Part shown: piece after piece, positions 38,953-50,200 of the stretch
Numbering within the stretch: position 1 is the first letter of the stretch
Layout of the letters: the number at the start of each line of letters is the position of its first letter
DNA from: Stercorarius parasiticus
Lineage: Eukaryota > Chordata > Aves > Charadriiformes > Stercorariidae
NCBI GenBank assembly: GCA_013396915.1
Contig: VWZL01002558.1
Location: 311,021 to 375,020, forward strand
DNA: 64,000 bases
Direction: 5' to 3'
The notes under the pieces: generated by a model
Databases searched by the model: none
The model's input: only the letters and a program-made list of their open reading frames with translations
Told to the model about the DNA's origin: nothing
Position numbers and translations under genes: made by a program

Positions 38953-40199
38953 AACTAATATTGTTTGGGTTGGATTCAAACACCTGAACTCCTGTTGTTT
39001 GACTGGGTTTGAAACCGAGAGAAGGTAGGAGTTCACAGGAGGAAGCTATCTAATAATTAAGGTTTTTAGTGTTCTTGGAATGCCTGTTTTGGTTTTATTT
39101 GCCCTTGCAGTTTATTTGAAGAATATCTCTCTAAAGCTCCCTCTGTGGATAACTTCCAAATATTTGACACTTGCAATTGGAGGTTTCGTTCTCATTGGTC
39201 GTATCAGTGATATTGTGTGTTCTATTTCCCAGATGAAATGAACTAACAAATTTTATCTGAGATCCTTGGGATTAAATTCATCTGGGCTAGTCATGCTAGG
39301 CTCCTTTTCTACACGGATATAGACACTTCCAGAATACGAAACATGACCTCCTAAAACAGATATCTAAACTACATCAGGTTATTCACATCTAGCAGAGTCT
39401 GCTTTTCTCTTTAGCTACAAAGGGATCACAGGGTGACTAGCTTGAATGTTGATGTCCGTATTGTGGAAGTCTGAAGCTAGCTGAGAGGAATCCCGCTCTT
39501 GATGGGTACAAATTTTGATTATATTTGTACTATAGAGTGCTCTAAAATTATTTTGCCAGAAACTTCATTGTTCTTAAAAGCTGAACATGATGGAAACGTG
39601 AACTGGTGGATAGTAGAGGAACAGCTCTCTAGTGATGGGTGATAGGCTAGCACTCAGCAGGGCTGACTTCAAGTAAAGTTGTAGATGTCTTCTCTGACCT
39701 CAGGCAGGTCATATGAAATCAGTTTTTCCCCTGAAAGAAAGAAGTGTTTAACAGAGCTTCTCTGTCTCACAAGAGCTTTGTTGTGATTAATACAGTGGAG
39801 GCTGTGAGGGGATCTATTTATCTAACTTCCTATTTAGATGACTCAGAGCAGATACTTTCTGAAAGTTCACAGATACTTATGGAGTTAAAAAGCTTTGCTT
39901 CACAAGGAAAAATGAGCTGGTCCATCTTCTGTGGGGAATTTTTCACTGTCTGAGTTAAAAAGACGAATCCATATGAGGAGAATATTTCACCCCAAAAATT
40001 CATGTGACAAAAAGAACTTAGGGACAAATTTATACAGGGAATAGGGAAGAAGCCACAGCTGGTGTAAGATTTTTGCTTTCTAGATCATATGATAAACCAG
40101 GCTCACACAAGCGTGCTGTGGAAACAGATGACCACACAGGATCTCCGTCTCAGCAAGAATTCTTGAAACCACATCTGAGGTATACCCCATGTGCCATCT

Positions 40200-41035
40200 C
40201 AGAATGGAGGGAAGAAAAGTGGTCCATCCTTTGGAAGAGTTAGCACCCACTGTTACCTTTAAGATGGAAACCTCTCCTGATCACCATGATCTTTCAAAGA
40301 TAATCAAGACTGATCTCACAATGATAGTAGACGGCTTCCTCAGCACTTGTGGGTGGTTCCCATCAGGTTCCAGGGACTCGTGTATGCCCTACTTCCTTCA
40401 CAAAGACTACAATTTCCTTGCTCCAGACCTTCCTCCTGGATTCTGCTGCCTGAAGCCTGGTCTTACCAGTAAAAATAGAGGTACAGAAGTCATGATGACC
40501 TTGGTCTTCTCCATGGCTTTTTGTAAAGGTCCCCATTCCCATTCAGCAGCAGGCCCACATTTTCTTTCGTGTTCCTTTTGCAGCTGTTGCACCTGTAGCA
40601 GCTCTTCTTTTTGCCCTTCATGTCCTTTGCCAGATTCAGCTCCCAGTGGGCTTTGTCTTTAGTAATCTCATCCCTGCACACTCAGACAGTGTCTATATTC
40701 CTCCTGGGTTGCTTGACCCCTGTTTTCCATGTGTTGTATGCTTTCTTTTTATGTTGGAGGTTTGTCAGGAGCTCCTCATTCATCCATGCAAGGCTTCCTA
40801 CCACCTTTACTTGGCAGGGCAGGATGGACCATTCTAGATCTTGGAAGAGGAGATGCTTGAAAATCAGTCAGCTCTCCATAACCCCTCTTCTCTCAGGGAC
40901 TATACTCCATGGGATGCTTCCAAGCAGGTTCCTGACCAAAATCCTCTCTTCTGAAGTCCATGGTTGTGATCCTGCCATTTGCCTTTTTCCCTCTTACCAG
41001 CATCCTGAACGCTACCCTGTCTCATTTTATTAACT
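40200..41035 (-). mobile_element. CR1 LINE fragment: endonuclease-RT linker and RT start
   Basis: Translated on the minus strand, the order of blocks matches the part of CR1 ORF2 between the endonuclease and the reverse transcriptase. DFRREDFG lies at about 40960-40934, AWMNEELL at about 40793-40769 and ELNLAKD at about 40644-40624. Then come ENVGLLLNG.GDL near 40565-40527, PDGNHPQVLRK near 40368-40336 and IIFERSW near 40305-40283. Frames change several times and stops interrupt it, so it is dead. Neither the catalytic RT motifs A-E nor the CR1 3' tail are present. The piece is therefore internal, unlike the usual 5'-truncated CR1 copy that keeps its 3' end. All plus-strand frames here (for example the 157-codon one at 40189) are shadows. 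Ends are approximate. Confidence 0.85.
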
Positions 41036-41139
41036 TATGATGCTGTGGAGCATCATTTTTTTCCCATCTTTTTATACAAATTTAGCTGGAGCATATTTTC
41101 TGATCCAAGACTGACCTCCACCTCCCGCTCCCACTGCCC

Positions 41140-41228
41140 CGTTGGGACTGTATGTGAATTTACCCTGCAATAACACTGGAGTAGTTCTACAGGAATAAAT
41201 CTGGCCTGAGGTGAGAATCAGGCCCCTC
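41140..41228. repeat. possible ancient amniote interspersed repeat fragment
   Basis: The pattern CACTGGAGTAGTTCTACAGG, then AAATCTGGCCTGAGGTGAGA and ATCAGGCCCC, resembles, from memory, the end of old sauropsid interspersed repeats that carry 'aatctggccc' and 'aatcaggccc' signatures. The element name and orientation cannot be fixed here. It lies just beyond the CR1 fragment but is not CR1. Confidence 0.35.
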
Positions 41229-41319
41229 AGTCCTTGCAGCAGAACTAATGTTGACTTCCATTACACAGTCTTCTGAAGGATTCTCTGAAATTGTTTTGTG
41301 CCCGGACTACCTTTATTTT

Positions 41320-41770
41320 ATTAAAGTAATGAAATAATACATCTTTACCAACTCCTCAATGCCCTTTATATTAACAAAGCATGCATTATTTCATCTCTGT
41401 CTAATTAATATCCTGTTTAATAGGTATCTCACTTCATGTTAGGTTCCTGTATTCTTAAGAATTTTTACTAATTTAATTGAGAGCAGTCTGAAATTAATTG
41501 TATAATTAATCTTGTCAAATTAGGTAACATTTCATACAGCACCTTATTAAAGAAACTCGAATATTTTAAATTACCATGCTATTAGGCATTAATAAAGAAG
41601 TTCTTCCTCTGTATTGTTCTGCTTTATATCACAAAGAAGGTAATTGCAATATAAATTGCAATATAAAAGCTAAGTTCTATAGTACATTAATAATTAGATA
41701 CACATTATTCCCCATTAAAGCTTTTTCTCTTATTAATTCAATCATAGAATGGATAAGCCTTTTTTTAAAA
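41320..41770. promoter_or_regulatory. candidate TAAT-dense conserved non-coding block
   Basis: Over about 450 bp the sequence is strongly AT-rich without simple tandem structure and has many TAAT/ATTA or TTAATTAA-like cores, for example near 41405, 41475, 41500, 41690 and 41738. It also holds a near-duplicate pair TTGCAATATAA at 41644-41654 and 41656-41666. There is no frame longer than 67 codons and no mobile-element signature. Such clusters of homeodomain and POU-like sites are characteristic of deeply conserved enhancers in gene deserts, but conservation was not tested. Confidence 0.3.
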
Positions 41771-42860
41771 CAGGAATAATAACCCCCCCAAAATGCTAGG
41801 AAGGAACTATTGTGCTGATGCCTGAACAACGGGACGGCTAGAACCCGAGCTGTTGTTTGATGGATGTCTCAGAGAAGCAGGATCCTGAGAAACCTAGTGC
41901 TGTGCTGCAGACGACTTAAAGACACGTGTAGGTGTGGAAAGCTTTCTTTGCATCTCATGCGTGGGAATAAGCGCGTGTCGATTTCTTGACTGAGAGTGTG
42001 CTCCCCGATAGGCTCCTGAGGATTACCGAGCACAGCAGTCTCCTTGCAGAGCCTGAAAGAGCTGCCCCCTGGAGACCTCCGGAGGTGACCATAAGGCTGA
42101 TGTACAGGACTGGGGAATCGGAGGTGGTGGCTGTGGTGTGGGAGAGGAGGCTGGCGGGCTGAGGAGAGGGGAATGGATAATGAGAAGCGCTATCAATTTT
42201 TTATGAGTATATGGAAATTGTACTCAAGGTCAGAAAGCCCAAATACTATATTATATCTGTAGGTGCCAAAGAGATTTTCATTTATGTAATATATTGGTCT
42301 AGTATTTTAAATCCTTAATCTTCGTGCCTGTAGTTGTGTATACTAAAAGTGCCCATTAGATTAAATACTTCAGGCACAAGAAATCATCCACGCATGAATG
42401 CTGAATGAGTAAAACAGCATTTCACATAGGGACATATGCTTGGGGATAATGTGTGGGATACAATAAATTGCAATGTCAGCCATATATGTAGAACAGCCTG
42501 TTCTGATAAATTCTAAGTTACTGCTGAGAGGGAAAACCATAAACTAGCAGTGTGAAAGCTGCTCTCACCGGCCAGCCAACGTTATTGGCATCTTACAGGT
42601 ATGTCGCATGCAACCGCGAATATGTTCTACCACGAGGCAGTGGGTTACCCGCCGTGGGCAGCCGCCCATGCAAGGCAAGGACAGGAAATGCAACCTCTTT
42701 CCCCCTTCGCTCTTCCTCTCTTCTTCCCCCTTTTTCCCCAAGTGAATTCACCCCTGGATTACCTGGAAGTGCGCTCAGCCATGATCTTTGGTGTACATTT
42801 GAAACAATTCTGTCAGACCTGGCTCTAGCTCCCCTAAGCAGAGGTTTATGAATAACAGTT

Positions 42861-42897
42861 CATTTATTTATTTCTATGTTTGTTTGTTTATTTACTG
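42861..42897. repeat. degenerate (TTTA/TTTG)n run
   Basis: Short tetranucleotide-like repetition of TTTA and TTTG with a CTATG interruption. Low complexity; no coding content. Confidence 0.75.
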
Positions 42898-43288
42898 ATA
42901 CAATTGAACAGGAGAAATGTGCTTTAAGATAAAACAGAACATTGTATCTATGACATCTAAAGTAAAGGGGGGAGAGGGAAGGGGAGGAGAAGATGTTGAA
43001 CAGAAAGATTGCATTCAGCCTGACACCAAGTGTTCCCATTTGCTATTTGAGGCTAGACGCTTCTCATTGTCTTTTTATTTAGCTCTATTTTCCAAAGAAA
43101 AATCCTATTTCGGAACAGAAATACAGATTTGATCTGAAATCTTCCCAAAAAACCTGTCCTTCATTTTTCTTGGCTGAGACTAATCACCAAATGTGATTAA
43201 CATTTGCAAATAGGACTTATCTCCCTATTCTGCCCCAAATCTCCTGTCACTTATTGGTCTCTCTGTCACTCTGTTTTTGTTTTCATCC

Positions 43289-43319
<31 letters not shown>

Positions 43320-43321
43320 TT
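43289..43321. repeat. poly(T) tract, 33 nt with one C
   Basis: Thirty-two of thirty-three bases are T, with a C at 43300. On the minus strand it would be a poly(A) tract following a 103-codon frame whose C-terminal Lys run is simply translated A. No AATAAA signal precedes it and the frame is not recognisable, so a processed pseudogene is not supported. Confidence 0.9.
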
Positions 43322-46300
43322 CACCCAGCTCTGCCCTTGAGGTCCCATTATCCCAATAGCCAGCCTACCAGACTGGTTACATGTAATGCAACTGTCCGCT
43401 GGAATGGGGATCCATGCTGACACTTCGTGTTTATTTCTCAAAAAGAGGATGTTCACAGGACGCAATATCAAAGAATCCTTTTCCCACTTACTCTCTTTTG
43501 AGAACAGAAGCTTCCCAGATTTGTTCTTCTGTGATAGGGATTGTGACAGAGCACCTAGTTGGTGCAGACAACGTGCAATAGTCCAAAAGACCATTAAAGC
43601 CTAAGAGGGTAGTCAAACCTGCAAGACGCAAAGTTGGGAAGGTCTTCAAGTTCTCTTTTCCCAACAAGAAGTGTACTAGGTAAGATGAGCTGCTGCAGAA
43701 CACTGATAGAAACTACAATAAGAATTCCTCTGAATAATAGGACTTCATAGCTCAGCAGGCCGTTCACTGCCATCCTGAAGAATGAGTGGCATGAGGAGAT
43801 GGCTTCTGAAGACAAGTGGGTGAAAAAAAAAAAAGCTTAGCACAACATGTTGCAGAGAAACAACGTCAAAGTTTTAAGCACAAATGCTGATTTTTCACCG
43901 TACTAGCAAAAATGTCACATACTGTGAAAATCTAATGTGCTACACATCCATGTAGCTGCTACGTGAGTGAGTAATTACTGTGGGGGTGACACTGCGGTTA
44001 CCTGATAAGTCTGGGACAGTTACGCACTGAGCGGGAGCTACATGGTCACTGCAGAACGCAATATCGCGAAGGTATCGTGTTGGACTGCATCCATCACTTT
44101 TGGCCTGAGTGTAATCTTAAGGCACCAAGACTTGTATTTTTACAAGAATATGAGCCCTTTGCAACTGTGTCTGCCCCTTTCAAGGAGCATGAGATATAAT
44201 GCATGCCTCTTGCTTGTGATATTTTTCTTTGTAATTCAGTGTGATTTGAATCTGATGGAGTTCAGTTCTTGCTGGTTTTTTGCAGAGCTGTCATTCTGAT
44301 TTGTTTGTGGGTTGTTGTTGTTTCGGGGGTTTATTTTTGCTGTGTGTAACGATAGCTAAATAACCCTGGTGCATCCCTTCTCCCCCACATAATCTGTAAT
44401 ATTGGCCATCCTGCGCTGGGCTGCTTCTCTTGGAGATTTGACTTCAGTCCTGTCAGCCGCACTGCTCAACCTGTCACCGGCCTCCTGCTGGCAAGACTGA
44501 CAACGCCAGACGCGGCACCTACCCTCCAAAGAAGAGGGGGCGGGGGGGAAATGTCCCAGAGATATATTTCTTCTGTTGCTTTTATTAAAATCAATCTTGC
44601 TCACCTGCAGGGTTTCTTTTTATTATTTTAAACATTTTTTCCCCCACAGTTATTCCACATTATCGTTCCATGTTAATAAAACTGGTTGCTTGCAGTGAGG
44701 AGAAAAAAAGTGCTTTTTATCAGGTGTGTATTAGCAGAACATGCTGAGTCCAATTGCTGCCTCTTGCAGCTAGTCATTTGTTGCTTACGGCTCCTCTCCC
44801 TCCTCCCCAACATCTCACCTTCTCAAGCAAATGGATTTTGGGGAGAGAGGCCTGAACGCAGATGTCAAGCCCTGGAGTTGTGCTGCAGTCAGTTGGATGG
44901 CACAGAGTGTGCCTGTTTCCTTAGGGCTTGGAACTGGCCCCTTTCTAGGTTGGGACCTGGACATGGGTTTGTCTTGAGTCCTCCAAGTCTCTGTGCCTTT
45001 GGCCACAGAATCCACCCTCATAAATTGCTACTGTCAGGACTGGTTTTGAACTGCAGGGCAACAGATAGCAAACAGGACAAGCTTATAGAGATATCCGTGC
45101 TTCCCTCAACGCTTCTGTTTGGAAGGAGATGTTTCATGCAGTATTTGGTAATACAAGAAAGGCCCTTCACTGGAAACAACCCCTAAATTCATCATCTCTT
45201 TAAGACATTGACCTAAAACAAATCTCGTATTTATGTTCAAGTAATTAGCTTAAATGTTGCCTAGGTTTATGATATACATAGAAAAAATATTTGGGTCCAG
45301 GTCATCCTGGTTCTGAAACATTCAGAAAGTGTGGAAAACTTTAGGTACGTCGGGAGGAATTGGACTGATGCTGGGGGGAGCATTGGCAGGAGAGATGAGA
45401 GCAAGAACCCGAGCCTTGAGAAAGAACCTAGTGATTTCTGCAACGCTTAGATTCATCCCCAGAGGCAATTCCCAGCACCCGCCAGAAAAGGAAAGGTTGC
45501 TTAGCTCCACCCTTTTGTGAGACTGGAGTAAGGATGATGAAATTCTGTTGCAAGCATCAGCAAGTGCCAGCACACAGAGCTTTTCTGACAAGCAGGTAGG
45601 AGAGCTGAAGTAGTTAGTTGCATGGGAAATGTGTGCTTGGATAGGTAACGTTATTACAGCATCAGTGGATGGGCTGTGAGAAACATTTGTAAATCATTTT
45701 GAGGAGTTCGGGTGGAAGACTCCGTATACCAAGTGTTTTGGAGAAGACTGTTGTGGGTTCAGCTTTTTTCGTAACTACAGTCTTCCTGTGGACCTTTGGA
45801 CATGTGGCTGATTTTACCTCTTTTGAGTGAAAATGAACCATAAACTTTCAAAATGCGTCCCAGCTGCTGATTTGCCACATGTACTTCCAGAAGGAACTTT
45901 GTCTAGCTCAGTTTTCCCCCTAGAGCCCTTGCTGTGGCCCAGCCCTAAAGCTGACAGCGAGGATAAGGTCTTAACTCTTTGCTGCTGTTCTGAACCACTG
46001 CAGCTTTCTGCGAAAGTAGTATTCCTGCTCTTCCCAACATCACGAAACATTCTCTTAAACAGCAGCTGTGGCAGCATGCACATCCTGCAGTCATGTAGGG
46101 TAACTTCCCTGCCCTGGAGTAAAAGGCCACCCCAAATTTTGTCTTTTCCTTCCCTCTCCTCCTCACTGTTGTAGTCCCTTGTGACACCAGCAGCAGGACA
46201 GCCCTGACTGTACTTCCAGGCACTTCCAAGGACATGTCTGCAGGGGACATGCCTGTGGGAATGGTACAAGAAGGTCCAGCATGCATCTCTTCTCCTGGTG

Positions 46301-47061
46301 ATGGCTGTAACTGAGAGCTGATGCTGCAGGGAAAAGAAAAGGGGCTTCATCCGTTCCCAATTATCTTTTCCAAGAGACTCAACCGCAGCATACAGGTTCT
46401 GCTCGGCATGTTAAGGTCCGGTACTGTGCAGATGGGGTACGCTGGCCATAGTGAGTCTATATGGCAACTCAGACAAAGCCCGCGTATCACCCAGGATGCA
46501 TAGATCACTGAAGATGCATACACACAGGCAGGGATTTTGGAATAAGCATTTCCATTAAAGCAATTCTATCTCTGTGAGTCTGCTTACAGTTCCTTTCAAC
46601 GAGTGGCTATAGAAATTGGAAGATTGTTGTAAAACAAATTCAGGGGAGCTTGGGAATAATGCCTTTTTCTAATTCCAGTTTCATTTCCACCTTTGGTGTC
46701 AAAAGAAAGCAACTATGACCAAAACAGATCATGATCAGCCCATATGATTAATTTTCTTGACATATTTTTGTTTTGAAATTTTGCTTTGTTCATTAATTGT
46801 TTTGGGGAATGTGCAACACGTAGCTGTACAGAGCTTTTGTGAAGTGTTTCCTTAAATGCTGAACTATACAGTATTTATGTGATCTTTTTTAACAATGGAT
46901 TTTTTTCTAAGTTCTTTTTCTATGAACTACAGAATCAGCTCAGCTTTTTGGTGGAATGCTTGTATAGTTGCTACAAAATCCCTCTGATAGAAACCAGAGT
47001 AAATAAGATCCAAATATAGCTAAGTATTTCAATCGGGATAGAACCCAGAACCTCTGAAGAT

Positions 47062-47258
47062 GAGGGTGGTGAAACACTGGCACAGGTTGCCCATAGAGGT
47101 GGTAGATGTGCCACCTCTGGAAACATTGAAGGTCAGGTTGGATGGGGCTCTGAGCAACCTGATCTAGTTGAAGACGTTCCTGCTCATTGCAGGGGAGGTT
47201 GGACTAGATGATCTTTAAAGGTCCCTTCCAACCTAAACTATTCTATGATTCTATGATT
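47062..47258 (+). mobile_element. CR1 LINE 3' tail, 5'-truncated
   Basis: About 200 bp match the avian CR1 3' end. The stretch runs from the end of ORF2 (GGTGGTGAAACACTGGCACAGG, the 'VKHW'-type region) through the short 3' UTR with GGTTGGACTAGATGATCTTT and GGTCCCTTCCAACCTAAA. It closes with two tandem ATTCTATG octamers at 47240-47255. Severe 5' truncation with an intact 3' end is the normal product of CR1 target-primed reverse transcription. No clear target-site duplication was seen, which is usual for CR1. Confidence 0.93.
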
Positions 47259-50200
47259 GTCATAGCAGAAGCTGCTTCAATGAGATTTTGGAGCTGTCTG
47301 CCCAGAACAGCACTAAACCAACATGGCAACCATCGAGGGTGCAATGTATCCCATTAAATTCAAGTTAACACACTAAGCTTTCATCTTGGTACTCTTAGCA
47401 ACTTTCTCTCCTTCAGAAACCTCGCTAGTTGATAGAAGCTCCTGTGGCATGCATGTTCTGGGATTTCTCCCATACTCTAGGGCAGGAGATAGTCCAGTGA
47501 AGCAGAAAACATAATTTGCTTTGCTTAAAACCACCTGCTCCCAGCTGATATTGTTTCTTTTCCTGTGAAGATTTTATGTGGGGAGAGGGATGTGGAGAAG
47601 GGTGAAGGGGGAGAATGAAAGGCAAATGCTTGCCATTTGAGGAGACCTGAACATTAAAGACAACAGTGATCTTCTTATGCATGCAAGACTCTTCAAAACC
47701 ACCAGTGTTTCTCAATAGGCCACTACCAATTAAGGGCAGAGCTATAAGTTCTGTACTTTGCAGAGAGTAGGAGAATAACACCTGGACAGCCGCTGCAAGA
47801 AAATGTAGCTACCGAAATAGGTCTAAAGAGAAAGTATTAAATGGTCAGGTTTTAATATCTGGATTATTTATATTGGGGTCTCATTGGTTAGGATAAAAGC
47901 ATCTTCCGTTCTGAAGGTCAGGAAAAGCCATCCAGCCCTAAATCAGTCCTGTTATGCTAGAGAGAATACGTGCATACTAGGATACCAGCTGATTACGTGA
48001 CCTTGCAGTATCTTTTCTGTGAGCACAGGAAGTATTCCGAGAGCAAATAAGCAAACTGATGGATGATGAGGCAAGGTGCAAGGAAAGAAGGAGCATCCCC
48101 TCAAGGAGTTTCTATTCCTATGTGCTCCCCACGTTTGTCATGAAATATTAGACAGCAAGGATAGTCCAAAACTCCACAAGTCTCACTGCCAAATGATTGA
48201 GCCTTTGCAATTTTTTGCAATAGTTAAGAATTTAGGGGTGGGAGACTTTTCTTGGTTTTTGTGGTTTTTTTTTAAATTTCTATCTTGATTCTAGAGAGCA
48301 CCAACTACTGAAAGCAATCCTCTAGAGACAAAATATCGATTTCCCTCTTGTTCTTCATTCTGTTTGAACTCTACAACTTCCCTGATTCCTCCAGGGAACA
48401 ATTCTCTTCCCTACAGAGCTACAATCAGTTTCAAAATTGACTTGAAAACAAGAAAACAAAAATCTACCTTTCTTTTTCTTGTGTTCTAAAAGTTCTGACA
48501 AGGCCCTTTCTCCAGAGAGCCATCTTCTTCAATCTCTTTGTGTTTACTGTCACCTGCCAGCATTTTGTTCTGCGTTAAGGAGACAGTAAGCTAGCTATGC
48601 TGCTTTCTTTTTGTGGCTTCTTCTACCCGCAGGCCAGCTTCCTACACAACGTATCTGAATCTGGTCTTCAGCCTGATCCCTATCGATTGCTCTGATTACT
48701 TGTCTACACCCAGAACATTCATATTATTTCATAGGTGGGTCTCTTTAATTGCCTGTATTTTCCCCTGCCTTTCTCCCTACTTTCTTTTTCAGTTTGTTCT
48801 GCTTCTGTGAAAAATTAGAGGCCATGACTGCGTGTAGGGGCATCACACAGGAGCCTTCTTTAGTGAGATACTCACTATTAATCTATAGCAGGAATCCCTT
48901 ATTTCTGCTGGAGTTCTGTATTAAATTACATGGATACTTAATTAGACAGACTTAATTTGATTTTAAATATCCACATGACTTGTGCAATTATTATTCAGCC
49001 TTGTGTAGCTTCCCTCTACCTATGATATACTCTGATGAGGGTAGCGACACAAACACAGAGGCAAAAGATGTCTCTCTGCCATTCTAAGCATCATGTCAGT
49101 GCTCTTTTATGAAATATTTTGAGATACTCAGACAGTAGGCGTTTCACTGCAATAAAGAACAGTATCAAAATATTGGCTCATTTCCTCACCTACTATAGCT
49201 AGACACTAGTCATGCTTCCTCACCCTGCCAGGGGCCAGAATACTCTTTGGAGCATGGACCTGAATATCAGATCCTATGTATGGCATACTTTTAGACGGCC
49301 AGAGACCTCTGTTCAGCTGCCACTGGCCGGGAAGCTGCGTTGCCTCTCTCTTGTCTCCACAGTCGTTCACTTTCCAGCTTCTGTATCCCATTTGTACATT
49401 CAATTCTCCAGCTTCGTAGGGACGCGGATAAACAGTTTCCTGCTTCTACAGCACATTATAGGTGAAGAACCTAACACAAAGGTTTCAGAACAAATTGTTC
49501 CAGTCAGAAGAAAAATATAAAAATCTGGGTAAGAGCATGCATGCTTCTCACCGCTTTTATTTGATGACATGTTTTTTCTGGTGCAATAATACACTTTCAT
49601 GATTGCCCTCAATCATGACTTTCCCTCTGGAACATGGCCTATGTTGTCTCTTTCCCAGTCAGCTTTTTTTGCCCAATGTCAGATGGATATTAACTTCCTA
49701 AAAAGCTGGTGGTGTTCTCCTTGCTGTTAACGTAGCTTTCTTTGTCAAAAATCCTACTCTGAGAGTGATGCCCTTATGTTTGGTTGTACAGGAATTTTCT
49801 TCTTTCCTAGGCATGGCCTGGAAAGAGCTGTTTTCATTCAAGGCAAGCATCACCCTTTGCATAAACACGTCACAAATTCTGATAGAAAGCATTCAATACC
49901 TTTGAGAAATCACAAATAGCAAGACCTAAGTTGTTCTACTACAACAGACTTTTGCACAGAAATGTTCCAACTGTAGCAGGTCCCAGCTGTAGAAATAACG
50001 GAGATAATTCTCCAGAGAATCCATGCGGTCAGTGATTTCGTGGGTTCGCTCTGACAATAGTCTGAATCATTTCTGTCTTTATTAGCTCTGCTTCTAAACC
50101 TAGAGGACACCGTATCACCGAATAACCTCTGAGCCCACTCCCACTTTCTCTTTGAAGCTGTTGTTAAAGAAGGTATCTGTCTACTGACATCTATTTGAAG

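Larger units (their letters stand above)
32481..40199. other. non-coding DNA, no gene recognised
   Basis: Only short frames occur, the longest being 163 codons at 33679-34170 in a GC-richer stretch with no family resemblance. Minor repeats include an A run at about 32984, a T-rich run at 35971-35995 and a (GGAGA)n run at 36321-36343. A clean 10-bp hairpin lies at 38929-38952, and an AT-rich TAAT-containing block at 36770-37020. Confidence 0.55.
41771..47061. other. non-coding DNA, no gene recognised
   Basis: Frames reach 178 codons (45814-46350, minus) and 166 codons (44686-45186, plus) but show no family motif and lie in GC-richer, stop-poor sequence with competing frames. A TTTA/TTTG-type stretch lies at 42861-42897 and a T-rich run at 43289-43321. 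A G-rich patch (two long G runs) is near 44527-44548. I saw no element end. Confidence 0.5.

Noticed and set aside
40189..40662. 157-codon plus-strand frame ending in a Ser/Cys-rich stretch
   Set aside because: Antisense shadow of the CR1 fragment, whose conserved peptides read on the minus strand.
43283..43594. Possible processed pseudogene on the minus strand ending in poly(A)
   Set aside because: No polyadenylation signal before the tract and no recognisable parent protein; processed pseudogenes are also rare in birds.
45680..45745. MIR-like 'tttgtaaatcattttgagga' string
   Set aside because: Too short and lacks the rest of a MIR body; weaker than the 55.4 kb candidate.
45814..46360. 178-codon minus frame
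   Set aside because: No family resemblance; three other frames of 65-115 codons overlap it on both strands.
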